Shown in pieces: positions 1-5,584 of a stretch of 5,584 nucleotides of DNA. Source of the DNA: Thermoproteota archaeon (lineage in GTDB: Archaea > Korarchaeota > Korarchaeia > Korarchaeales > Korarchaeaceae). The stretch is taken from positions 1 to 5,584 of the forward strand of contig QMVU01000093.1 of the NCBI GenBank assembly GCA_003661265.1, read 5' to 3'. The first letter of the stretch is position 1. Each line of letters opens with the position of its first letter. The position numbers and the translations under genes are program-made. Below the pieces are notes generated by a model. That model worked only from the letters and a program-made list of their open reading frames with translations. It had not been told where the DNA came from and made no database searches.

Positions 1-858
1 CTGTATGGGAGGCAAAGCTCAGGTACGAGAGGGGGATCGTCATCTGGCCTTCCTGGACGCCGATGTGGCCTCGCTCCACAGCTCCAGCCTGCTAATGGGC
101 AGGTTCCTAAGCGAGCTAATGACGTTCGAGGACTTCCTCCTAGGCTACAGGAAGAGCGTCTTCTACCCTCCGAACCCTAAGAGGTTCAGGAGGGAGGACG
201 CGGAGAAGCTCAGGCTCATGGTCTGTCCCTCAGCGTGCAAGCACGTCGAGAGGATAGCTACCCTTGATGTAAAGGAGATAAGGTCTAGGGTAAAGAAGCT
301 CATGGAGATGGCCTCAGAGAAGGCCGACAGGGTCTACATCGACTTCCCAGCTGGAAGTCCCCGCATGATAAGGCTCGCTACCGCGCTTGCGACGGAGTGC
401 GACCGGATAATCCTTATACTCAGGCCCGGGAGGGAGAGGCTTACAGCGGCGGTAAGGGCATGGGAGAGCCTAAAGAGGCTGGATCCCGCCCCAGAGCTAG
501 CAGCCGTTGTGATAAACATGTACGAGGAGAACGAGGCCATAGACCCCGAGACCGGGATGAGGTGGGAGGACGAAGTCGAGGCGGCCTTCGGCCTGAGGCC
601 CACAATCATACCGTTCGACGAGGCTGGAAATCAGCTTCCCTCAGGGAGGAGATACCTCTCATAAGCGCTCTAGAGAGGAGCCCTGCAAACGAGATAGTGG
701 TGAAGCTCTCAACTGCGCTCTACAGGAGGAAGACTAGGGGGGTGGAGAGGAAGGGAATCTCTAAGGAGGAGATAGAGGTCCTAGAGGAGGGACTAAGGGA
801 AGAAATACCGTTAAGAAGGATCCAGATTGGCTCGACTAACTACTTGATATGTCCTTGA
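1..858 (+). pseudogene. MinD/ParA-family P-loop ATPase, 5'-truncated by the window edge and frameshifted
   Basis: This is most of a MinD/ParA/Mrp-type ATPase, a cytoplasmic family that binds ATP and positions or loads partner proteins. The ATG-initiated frame from position 5 shows the strand after the missing Walker A loop (LAFLDADVAS, residues 14-23), a Walker B-like VYIDFPAG (110-117), the ILRPGRERL strand-helix (137-145), VVINM (168-172) and IPFDEA (202-207), all in MinD order. The Walker A loop (KGGxGKT) would lie upstream of the window, so position 5 is not the natural start. Before position 31 the better continuation is another frame (KLRYERG); adding one G to the G5 run at 31-35 joins it to DRHLAFLDAD. 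The frame ends early at 662-664, but adding one C to CCC at 638-640 joins it to LREEIPLISALERS and a further 70 or so codons ending at 856-858. That tail is basic and helical. The family call is solid. Whether this is a pseudogene or holds sequence errors is open, and the partner is unknown. Confidence 0.72.
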
Positions 859-875
859 AAATCAGTAGAGCAGGA

Positions 876-1036
876 TCAAAGCGCTTTGGGGTATCCAAGA
901 TAATCTAACCATCCTTTGCGACGTATTGTTTCCAACGAACTTCTCTTATCTTTCCTGTACGCAGATTCATCCGCGCGCTGAACTCCTGATGGAGGAGCCC
1001 AATGAAGAAGCGACTTTCTACAAACTCAAACCACAA
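876..1036 (-). pseudogene. Short unrecognised ORF after the UbiA gene, probably frameshifted
   Basis: On the minus strand an open frame runs from a TTG at 1036-1034 to a TAG at 907-905 (43 aa). It overlaps the end of the UbiA gene by 11 bp, as a following gene in an operon might. The peptide looks protein-like, with an aromatic N-terminus (WFEFVESRFFIG) and a basic strand-like part (MNLRTGKIREVRWKQYVAKDG). Adding one G at the GG of 909-910 removes the TAG and continues it with LDYLGYPKAL to a TGA at 878-876. The result is 53 aa and stops 17 bp short of the convergent ATPase gene. The family is not recognised. No clear ribosome binding site precedes the TTG, and the true start could be elsewhere. 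Chance coding cannot be excluded at this length, and it could be the tail of a decayed gene. The rest of the stretch between 859 and 1025 shows no tRNA or other RNA gene. Confidence 0.33.
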
Positions 1037-1898
1037 TGAGGTTCGATTGTTCTAGGAGTAGAAAGAGCATTGAGGCTACAACAGTGAAGTCTACTGTTCT
1101 ATCCTCTGAAAGTCCCAGAAGAACAAGTAAGCTCAGGGTAATGGTTGTTATTAGAAGCGTTACGAGATTGCTTGTTGCTATGAGGATTACATAAAGAGAT
1201 ATTATTGTTATTAAGGCTAGAGCGCGTTTAAGTCTCTCGCTGGCCTCAAGACCCAAGTGGACGACGGTAGTTCGTGTGCCAGAGAGCTTATCGAATTCAT
1301 AGTCATCTATATGATTCCTAATTTCCAAGAACATGGAGTAGAAAAATAGTACGACCGCAATTCCTAGTGTTACTGGAGTTAACCTTCCGAACGTTGTAGG
1401 CCCAGCCAGTATTAATAGCCCTCCAAAGAAGAGACCGTGGGAGAGCAAATCGAAATAGGGTCTGCTCTTTATTCTAACAGGAGGAACTGAGTATAGCCCT
1501 GCTAGAAGGTAGAGGAGAGAGAAAAGCAGGGTGGATCTTATCCCGAAAAACGAGTATGAAAGAACCATACCAGCAACTAAGAAAGCGAGGCTGAACGCAA
1601 TTGCACTTTCAAATGCGAGAAGTCCGCTTGCAACAGGGTTCTTGTTGAGATCCTTAACGTCAAGCAGATCAACAACAACATCGAAACAGTTGTTTACTGA
1701 AAAGGCAAAGGCTAGATAGAAAGATACGATTAGCATGAAGATCGCAGTATCTAAGGGGTCTGAAGGAACTCCGTTCAGAAACAAGCCCAGAAGGGCCATT
1801 CCTAAATATCCTCTCCAATCCTCAACTCTAGATAGTCTGAGAAGATTGGCGGCACCATTTCTTCGGGTTATATCCAAAGGAACTCTCAAGAAGCCCAC
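1026..1898 (-). CDS. UbiA-family polyprenyl transferase (integral membrane)
   Basis: Membrane prenyltransferase of the UbiA superfamily, which moves an isoprenoid chain from a polyprenyl diphosphate to an acceptor with Mg2+. The 290 residues match the family's usual length. The first Asp-rich motif is N69-N70-C-F-D73-VVV-D77, a variant of NDxxDxxxD. A YSVPP-R-K loop follows at 136-144. The second Asp-rich motif is N195-HI-D198-D199-YEF-D203, leading into KLSGTRTTV. About eight or nine hydrophobic segments are visible (roughly 33-45, 52-68, 95-113, 121-135, 152-167, 177-192, 226-241, 244-262, 271-284). The start is GTG at 1898-1896, three bases after the regulator gene, with AAGGAAG (1913-1907) eight bases upstream, so the two are probably one transcript. 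Archaeal members make ether lipids (digeranylgeranylglyceryl phosphate), quinones, heme side chains or polyprenyl-phosphate pentoses. Motifs alone do not separate these. Beside a GT4 enzyme and a flippase-like protein, a lipid or glycolipid role is the likeliest inference. Confidence 0.87.
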   Translation of the reverse strand: MGFLRVPLDITRRNGAANLLRLSRVEDWRGYLGMALLGLFLNGVPSDPLDTAIFMLIVSFYLAFAFSVNNCFDVVVDLLDVKDLNKNPVASGLLAFESAIAFSLAFLVAGMVLSYSFFGIRSTLLFSLLYLLAGLYSVPPVRIKSRPYFDLLSHGLFFGGLLILAGPTTFGRLTPVTLGIAVVLFFYSMFLEIRNHIDDYEFDKLSGTRTTVVHLGLEASERLKRALALITIISLYVILIATSNLVTLLITTITLSLLVLLGLSEDRTVDFTVVASMLFLLLEQSNLIVV

Positions 1899-1901
1899 CC
1901 T

Positions 1902-2330
1902 TCAAACTTCCTTGATCTTACTAATCAAGCCAGAGAATTCTGAGACGACCTTATACTTGAGGTAGCTAATCAGATAAGGATCGCTCAGCTTCTCAGCCCA
2001 ATCCAAGTAACAGGAGATTAAGTTGACGATTTTCGCACTTATAACCTCAACTTCCTGCCTCTCAAACTTTGCAAAGTTGTTTAAGCTGAAAACCCTAAAG
2101 ATCTGCAAAACTTGCTCACTGGCTTTTATTAAGAGCCTCTGCTTATGTCTTAAATCTCTTGTTATATGTAGAAGCCCTAGATCACTCAGTTTCTTGATTT
2201 CCTTAATGAGCTTTACTTTAGATACCTTTCCTTTTAGTTTTCTGCTAAGCTGGTTGACTCCAATCCCTTCGGGAAACGAAGCTACGATATCTATGATCAG
2301 CCCTTCTAGAGAAGTTAAAGTGTCCTGCAT
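1902..2330 (-). CDS. Winged helix-turn-helix transcriptional regulator
   Basis: Small 142-residue DNA-binding protein. Residues 8-70 fit a winged helix: helix 1 (GLIIDIVASF), a GVNQLSRKL helix (24-32), a basic recognition-type helix (VSKVKLIKEIKKLSDLG, 36-52) and a wing with two strands (LLHITRDL, then RLLIKAS to 71). The second half (75-142) is amphipathic helix without membrane segments or cysteine ligands, probably for dimerisation or effector sensing. The ATG at 2330-2328 has no Shine-Dalgarno sequence, but a TATA-like element lies about 30 bp upstream, as expected for a leaderless archaeal transcript. That element sits inside an inverted repeat (2348-2375), suggesting autoregulation. The gene is 3 bp from the UbiA gene and divergent from the flippase-GT4 pair, so it is the natural candidate local regulator. 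The exact family is not identified. The fold call is fairly secure and the targets are inferred. Confidence 0.75.
   Translation of the reverse strand: MQDTLTSLEGLIIDIVASFPEGIGVNQLSRKLKGKVSKVKLIKEIKKLSDLGLLHITRDLRHKQRLLIKASEQVLQIFRVFSLNNFAKFERQEVEVISAKIVNLISCYLDWAEKLSDPYLISYLKYKVVSEFSGLISKIKEV
1907..1913 (-). promoter_or_regulatory. Ribosome binding site for the UbiA GTG start
   Basis: AAGGAAG on the minus strand lies inside the last codons of the regulator gene, eight bases before the GTG at 1898-1896. It supports the GTG start over internal ATG codons, which would remove the N-terminal region before the first membrane segment. Confidence 0.5.
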
Positions 2331-2347
2331 GCAATCAAGTAAATATG

Positions 2348-2375
2348 TAAACCGGTATAAAAATTTACCAGTTTA
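2348..2375. promoter_or_regulatory. Inverted repeat over the regulator promoter, candidate operator
   Basis: Ten-base arms TAAACCGGTA (2348-2357) and TACCAGTTTA (2366-2375) pair with one mismatch across an 8-base AT spacer. The repeat covers the TATA-like element of the leftward regulator gene, so a bound dimer would block TBP/TFB access. Autorepression by the adjacent winged-helix protein is inferred from position, not shown. Confidence 0.5.
2356..2363 (-). promoter_or_regulatory. TATA-like box for the regulator-UbiA transcript
   Basis: TTTTTATA on the minus strand is preceded by a purine/A-rich BRE-like GGTAAA. It is centred about 30 bp before the regulator ATG (2330). With the usual archaeal spacing of about 25 bp, transcription would start only a few bases before the ATG. 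That agrees with the missing Shine-Dalgarno sequence and points to a leaderless mRNA. Confidence 0.5.
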
Positions 2376-2436
2376 GGAGGAATAGAGGTTATTGTAAATC
2401 TATCCTTCGATATTTCATAAAATTTAAACTAATTCT

Positions 2437-2460
2437 CCATTAAAATTTCAATTTAAATGG
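2437..2460. promoter_or_regulatory. 24-bp imperfect palindrome upstream of the flippase promoter
   Basis: Arms CCATTAAAATT (2437-2447) and AATTTAAATGG (2450-2460) pair with one mismatch across a 2-base centre. It lies about 20 bp upstream of the TATA-like box of the rightward flippase-GT4 unit, where an archaeal activator or regulator often binds. The inner part is AT-only and could arise by chance in this AT-rich stretch. The CCATT/AATGG ends make it more credible. It does not share an obvious consensus with the repeat at 2348-2375. Confidence 0.35.
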
Positions 2461-2477
2461 GAAAGAAAGTATTAAGT

Positions 2478-2487
2478 AAATAAAAAG
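2478..2487 (+). promoter_or_regulatory. TATA-like box for the flippase-GT4 transcript
   Basis: AAATAAAAAG resembles an archaeal TATA box and would place transcription start near 2507-2512. That leaves a leader of about 25-30 bases containing AAGGG (2526-2530) before the ATG at 2537. Other AT-rich candidates exist nearby, so the choice is tentative. Confidence 0.35.
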
Positions 2488-2536
2488 GTGCATTAGAAAT
2501 CTACCAGAGGAAATCGATCCAACACAAGGGATACCA

Positions 2537-3451
2537 ATGAAATACTCCAAATTGCTCAGAGAAATTCTTAGTTTACTATTTATGGCTCTAGCCTTGGTCT
2601 TTGTACTCAGGAGAGTTGATCCATACCAACTGCTTGCATGTCTGGGGGAGATCAGGCCGAGGGACCTAATGCTGGCCTTATTTATGTCGATTTTAGCAGT
2701 CTTATCATCAACCTTTAGATGGTATCTATTGCTCTCGAGCCTTCGAAAGATTCCCCTTAAGAGGGTTCTTTCTGCGGTATTATCTGGATATTATCTCCTT
2801 CTAATTCTTCCTTATGGAGCCGGACATATTGCAAAAGTCGGATTAATTGGAGGAGATTACTACGACGCTGTTGGAAGTTTAATGCTTGGTATGATGATTG
2901 AGACACTACTATTCATCCTTCTTCTAGCACCTGCTCTCCACAACAAGCATCTTTTAGGATTTATTGCGATTTCAATCATTTTTTCTGCCGCAATAATTAA
3001 GGAGATCGATAAAAACATATCTGGCATAGAAAGACTCAAAATTCTGTGTAAAAGGATACCGATAGTTGGTAATTTGCTTCTGACACTTGAAAAAGACTTA
3101 GAAATCGTAAAAGATGACTTAAAGAGACCCTCGCTGCTTATTCTTCTATCTTTTCTCTCCTTACTCGCTCAGCTATGTGGGATATGGATATTGGTGCGCT
3201 CTTTGGATTATAATGCGGAGATTAGTGATCTAGCGATTGCTTTTGCTTCAAGCATATTTGTTGGCTTGATAGGAGGTACTCCGGGAGGAGTAGGTGGTAA
3301 CGAGCTAGGATTAGCTCTAGGGCTTGAACGAGCTGGAATTCCCCTAGAGAGTTCCTTAAGCATAGCTCTTGTCTTTAAGACCCTTTTTCAATACGTTTAC
3401 GCTCCAGTGGGTGGCATCATCTTTCATCTGAAGGTGGGGAGTCAGGGTTGA
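2537..3451 (+). CDS. Flippase-like membrane protein, LPG synthase TM/UPF0104 family
   Basis: Integral membrane protein of 304 residues in the lysylphosphatidylglycerol synthase TM-region (UPF0104, AglD C-terminal-like) family, members of which act in lipid-linked sugar or lipid transfer and translocation. The signatures are the early SSTFRWYLLL (57-66), LPYGAGHIAKVGLI (91-104) and the family hallmark GGTPGGVGGNELG (246-258), followed by KTLFQYVYAPVGG (281-293). Hydrophobic segments lie near 9-25, 43-60, 76-92, 112-132, 138-154, 198-220, 231-247 and 271-297, with a charged loop at about 155-197. The ATG at 2537 has AAGGG seven bases upstream and gives a normal Lys-rich cytoplasmic N-terminus. 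The gene overlaps the GT4 gene by 4 bp, so the two are probably translated together and may act on the same lipid-linked intermediate. There is no LPG synthase catalytic domain, so tRNA-dependent lysyl transfer is not expected. The exact substrate cannot be read. Confidence 0.83.
   Translation: MKYSKLLREILSLLFMALALVFVLRRVDPYQLLACLGEIRPRDLMLALFMSILAVLSSTFRWYLLLSSLRKIPLKRVLSAVLSGYYLLLILPYGAGHIAKVGLIGGDYYDAVGSLMLGMMIETLLFILLLAPALHNKHLLGFIAISIIFSAAIIKEIDKNISGIERLKILCKRIPIVGNLLLTLEKDLEIVKDDLKRPSLLILLSFLSLLAQLCGIWILVRSLDYNAEISDLAIAFASSIFVGLIGGTPGGVGGNELGLALGLERAGIPLESSLSIALVFKTLFQYVYAPVGGIIFHLKVGSQG
3432..3437 (+). promoter_or_regulatory. Ribosome binding site deciding the GT4 TTG start
   Basis: AGGTGG, a close match to the archaeal GGAGGTGA Shine-Dalgarno sequence, sits in the end of the flippase gene about ten bases before TTG 3448. 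It supports the TTG that overlaps the flippase stop as TTGA. That start also gives the canonical GT4 N-terminal strand MRIALVSDWYYPKTGG. Confidence 0.6.
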
Positions 3452-4590
3452 GGATAGCTTTAGTGAGCGACTGGTACTACCCGAAAACAGGAGGAGTTGC
3501 CGCTCATATCCGTGATCTGGCCCTCCACCTCAGGAGTCGAGGACATGAAGTGATGATAGTTACAAACAACAATGGAGTTCACGATGATAAGGAGTTAGAT
3601 GAAAAAGGAGTGAGTATTTATAGAGTTTCTGGGCTTACAGCCCCCCTGCTCAGCATTAACATATCTCCATATGCCAGTAGAGAACTCAGAAGCCTTCTCT
3701 CTAGAGAAAATCCAGATATTTTCCATGCCCATCATGCCTTTACTCCTTTATCTTTGAGGGGAATGGCTGTAGCAAAGGAGGAGAATTTTCCAACAGTTCT
3801 AACCACTCACTCCATCTTCTTAGCTTACGATTCCCCTGTTTGGGACATCTTCAATCAAGCCTTTCCTGTGCTGGGTTGGTTCATAGATAGAGCAGATAGG
3901 ATAATAGCTGTTAGCAATGCAGCAAAAGCCTTCATCTCTCACTTTACTCAGAAACAAGTAGCGGTTATTCCTAATGGGGTGGATAGCAAGAAATTTCACC
4001 CCAACTGGAACAAGGAGAGGTTAAGGGAAGACTTGAGTATAGAGGAAGAGTACATCATCTTGTCCGTTGGCAGGCTCTCTTACAGGAAGGGAATTCATGT
4101 ACTTCTCAGTGCAATGAAAATTTTGACTGAAGAAATCGATGACATCAGGCTAATCATAGTAGGAGAAGGAGAAATGGGCTTATTCCTAAGAACGCAAGCA
4201 AAATTGCTTGATCTCGAGAATAGGGTAAGTTTCATGGGCTATGTTCCAAGCCAGCAGTTACCTAAGTTCTATGGCATGACAGACGTTTTTGTCCTTCCCT
4301 CTATAACAGCAGAGGCTTTTGGCATAGTTCTGCTGGAAGCCATGGCATCAGGTAAACCTGTAGTGGCTACTAACGTCGGTGGAATCCCAGAAGTCGTAAA
4401 AAGCTCCAATTGCGGGATTATTGTTGATCCTTGGGACGAATATGCTCTGGCTAAAGCAATTTTTTCATTATTAGAGGATGAAAGCCTGAGAAACGAACTA
4501 GGTAAGAATGGCCGTAAAGCCGTAGAGAACAGATATTCGTGGGATATTATAGCAGAAAAAATAGAGAGGGTATATCAGGAGATAGTATGA
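3448..4590 (+). CDS. Glycosyltransferase family 4 (GT-B fold)
   Basis: A 380-residue cytoplasmic or membrane-associated retaining glycosyltransferase that transfers a sugar from a nucleotide donor. The order of motifs is complete: N-terminal strand with the Gly-rich acceptor loop YPKTGGVAAH (11-20), HAHHAFTPL (93-101), TTHSIF (119-124), ADRIIAVSNAAK (149-160), VIPNGVDSKKF (173-183), the donor phosphate-binding SVGRLSYRKG (206-215, with R209 and K214), IIVGEGE (236-242), VSFMGYVP (260-267), and the EX7E motif E289-AFGIVLL-E297, followed by GKPVVATNVGGIPEVV (302-317). Length and motifs match intact PIG-A/mannosyltransferase-like GT4 enzymes. There is no membrane segment or signal peptide. The start is TTG at 3448, overlapping the flippase stop by 4 bp. 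Coupling to the flippase suggests a lipid-linked acceptor. The sugar and linkage are not determined by these motifs. The gene contains a C6 run (3641-3646) that is in frame. Confidence 0.92.
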   Translation: MRIALVSDWYYPKTGGVAAHIRDLALHLRSRGHEVMIVTNNNGVHDDKELDEKGVSIYRVSGLTAPLLSINISPYASRELRSLLSRENPDIFHAHHAFTPLSLRGMAVAKEENFPTVLTTHSIFLAYDSPVWDIFNQAFPVLGWFIDRADRIIAVSNAAKAFISHFTQKQVAVIPNGVDSKKFHPNWNKERLREDLSIEEEYIILSVGRLSYRKGIHVLLSAMKILTEEIDDIRLIIVGEGEMGLFLRTQAKLLDLENRVSFMGYVPSQQLPKFYGMTDVFVLPSITAEAFGIVLLEAMASGKPVVATNVGGIPEVVKSSNCGIIVDPWDEYALAKAIFSLLEDESLRNELGKNGRKAVENRYSWDIIAEKIERVYQEIV

Positions 4591-4634
4591 AGTCTAACTG
4601 TTGGTAGAGACTTGAAAAACACTCCCATTTTTAG

Positions 4635-5433
4635 AATAAGACGCGCTATTCTACAATTAGGTTCCAAACTCTTCTGCATCTTGAGAGCACAAGAAGCTTG
4701 GAAGCGCGCGTTGCTATTTTGGCGACAATATAACACCAGATCCGGATTGCATTTTGGTTGCCAGAACAACGAGCTAAAACAGTGGTCAGGACAACTTCTA
4801 AAATCTCAACCGGAAAACACGATCTCGTCTCTTCAGGAGAAGAGATAAGGAACGAAATAAGGGATATAGTCCTTATTCTGGCTAAGGAGCTTAGCAATAC
4901 ACTAAAGCATGGGCTTGGATCCAAGCAGGAGCTTGCGTCCCTTTCAGGCAACTTTCTCATAGCCGTCCTTATTGAGCCGGTCCAGAACTTCTTGTTCTTT
5001 ATGAATGAGAGCTTGGGGATGAGGGGTTTGAAGGGTACAGGCTCGTCTACTGCCTAAACCTCTCAAATGGCGAGGTAATTTGGGTCAGGGAAATCGAAAG
5101 CAACTACCTCGATGACACAGAGCTGGAGCTGCACGATAAGAGGCTTTACGTCACAAGCGACGGGAAGCTCTACTGCTTCAGCTACGATGGAGAGCTTATT
5201 TGGGAGAGATACAACGGGTTATTTGCGGACTTCAGCCTCCTATATTCTTCTACGATGAGAGGGTTTGTTCTGGGGCAATTTCATGCTTCGACAGGGAGGG
5301 AAACCTTATTTGGATGGCGGACATTCCAAGCGCCTTCGTTTACATGGGCCTTAGTGACGAAGGAATTTACCTAATCGCGAGCATGTGGCCTGACCTCGCC
5401 ACCACCATCTATCTAGTGAAGTGCAAGGCCTAA
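4635..5433 (+). pseudogene. PQQ-like beta-propeller protein, broken by several frameshifts
   Basis: A degraded propeller gene. Three blade motifs of the G-x-L/V-I-W type occur at 5069-5083 (GEVIW), 5189-5203 (GELIW) and 5299-5313 (GNLIW), 40 and 37 residues apart, each near a strand such as YCLNLSNG, YCFSYDG or SCFDREG, as in PQQ/YVTN-like repeats. The frame must change at least twice. One base added to GGGG 5015-5018 joins MNESLG to DEGFEGYRLVY, and one added to GGG 5216-5218 joins WERYNG to VICGLQPPIFFY. The last frame ends at TAA 5431-5433 after YLVKCKA. Upstream, similar sequence (CYFGDNITPDPDCILVARTT, then ELKQWSGQLLKSQ, then HDLVSSGEEI) can be linked by three further one-base additions near 4694, 4770 and 4813; these are less certain, and so is the 5' end. 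A rejoined product would be about 265 aa. No signal peptide is visible. Such propellers bind partners or ligands; no enzymatic residues are evident. The 4591-4634 stretch shows nothing recognisable. Confidence 0.58.
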
Positions 5434-5455
5434 ATGCTAAGAAGGGAAGATTTAG

Positions 5456-5584
5456 CTACTTACAGAGGGAGGGGTTGAGTTCGTACCGAATTCCATGTCT
5501 TATGAAGGTGTGAAGGCAGGGGCTTATTATTCCTGCTCCCTTTAGCTTCGCTATAGTGGCGTCAACATCCAGGTTAAGCTTAAG
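5456..5584 (-). CDS. 3' end of an unrecognised gene entering from the right edge
   Basis: An uninterrupted minus-strand frame covers the last 42 codons of a gene whose start is outside the window, ending in TAG at 5458-5456. The peptide is clearly protein-like: a helix (DVDATIAKLKGAG), GIISPCLHTF, then HGIRYELNPSLCK at the C-terminus. A helix, then a strand and turn ending in YELNP resembles the end of a winged-helix or small alpha/beta domain, but the family is not recognised. Two cysteines (residues 23 and 41 of the fragment) could be structural. The stop lies 22 bp beyond the stop of the convergent propeller remnant, a normal tail-to-tail arrangement, and the gap holds nothing else visible. 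Being short and partial, it rests on composition and position. Confidence 0.5.
   Translation of the reverse strand, partial: LKLNLDVDATIAKLKGAGIISPCLHTFIRHGIRYELNPSLCK

Noticed and set aside
334..609. 91-aa minus-strand ORF
   Set aside because: Lies antisense within the MinD-like gene, Ser/Ala-rich shadow composition, no recognisable motif.
638..646. Programmed -1 frameshifting in the ATPase gene
   Set aside because: GCTTCCC does not form an X_XXY_YYZ slippery heptamer, and a second shift at 31-35 in the same gene favours mutation or sequence error.
859..1025. Possible tRNA or small RNA between the ATPase and UbiA genes
   Set aside because: No cloverleaf, no TTCRA loop motif with matching arms; the stretch is better explained by the short minus-strand ORF.
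2023..2376. 117-aa plus-strand ORF
   Set aside because: Antisense to the winged-helix gene, whose helices and promoter are far better supported; Ser/Leu/Cys-rich shadow.
4887..4913. ELSNTLKHG resembles the N-box of GHKL histidine kinase or anti-sigma ATPases
   Set aside because: No G1/G2 boxes follow, and the downstream sequence continues as beta-propeller strands; taken as chance similarity.
4646..4960. 104-aa minus-strand ORF
   Set aside because: Ser/Leu/Arg-rich shadow of the plus-strand propeller remnant; the plus strand carries the blade-like sequence instead.
5574..5583. Perfect 10-bp palindrome TTAAGCTTAA at the right edge
   Set aside because: Falls inside the coding frame of the edge gene (codons for Leu-Lys-Leu-Asn), short and AT-rich; likely incidental.

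Overview
The window looks like a piece of a thermophilic archaeal chromosome, most likely Thermoproteota or Korarchaeota. This is inferred from the strong use of AGG/AGA for Arg and ATA for Ile, AT-rich TATA-type promoters in place of bacterial -10/-35 boxes, a gene that appears leaderless, GTG and TTG starts placed on gene overlaps, and the gene families present. The species cannot be named from the sequence alone.

Layout. (1) Positions 1-858 (+) hold a GC-rich MinD/ParA-family P-loop ATPase that is cut at the window edge and carries two apparent one-base frameshifts. (2) Positions 876-2330 (-) hold a leftward unit: a winged-helix regulator, an intact UbiA-family membrane prenyltransferase 3 bp behind it, and a short unrecognised ORF at the end that also appears frameshifted. 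(3) Positions 2331-2536 are an AT-rich divergent promoter region with two operator-like inverted repeats. (4) Positions 2537-4590 (+) hold a tightly coupled pair: a flippase-like membrane protein of the LPG synthase TM/UPF0104 family, and a GT4 glycosyltransferase whose TTG start overlaps the flippase stop. (5) Positions about 4635-5433 (+) hold a PQQ-like beta-propeller gene broken by several one-base shifts. (6) Positions 5456-5584 (-) hold the last 42 codons of a gene that enters from the right edge and converges on the propeller remnant.

How the genes may work together. The intact core is the regulator, UbiA prenyltransferase, flippase-like protein and GT4 transferase around one shared control region. 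This fits a small module for making or moving a polyprenyl-linked sugar or glycolipid at the membrane, with the regulator probably controlling itself and perhaps the divergent pair. That is inference from families and arrangement; no substrate can be read from the sequence.

The most unusual feature is the contrast between this intact core and its flanks. The outer genes can be rejoined by about eight shifts, all of the same sign (one base missing each time) and all placeable at short G/C runs, whereas the four core genes have none despite containing longer G and C runs. This suggests flanking pseudogenes, or less likely a local sequence-quality problem. No tRNA, rRNA, CRISPR array or insertion sequence was seen.
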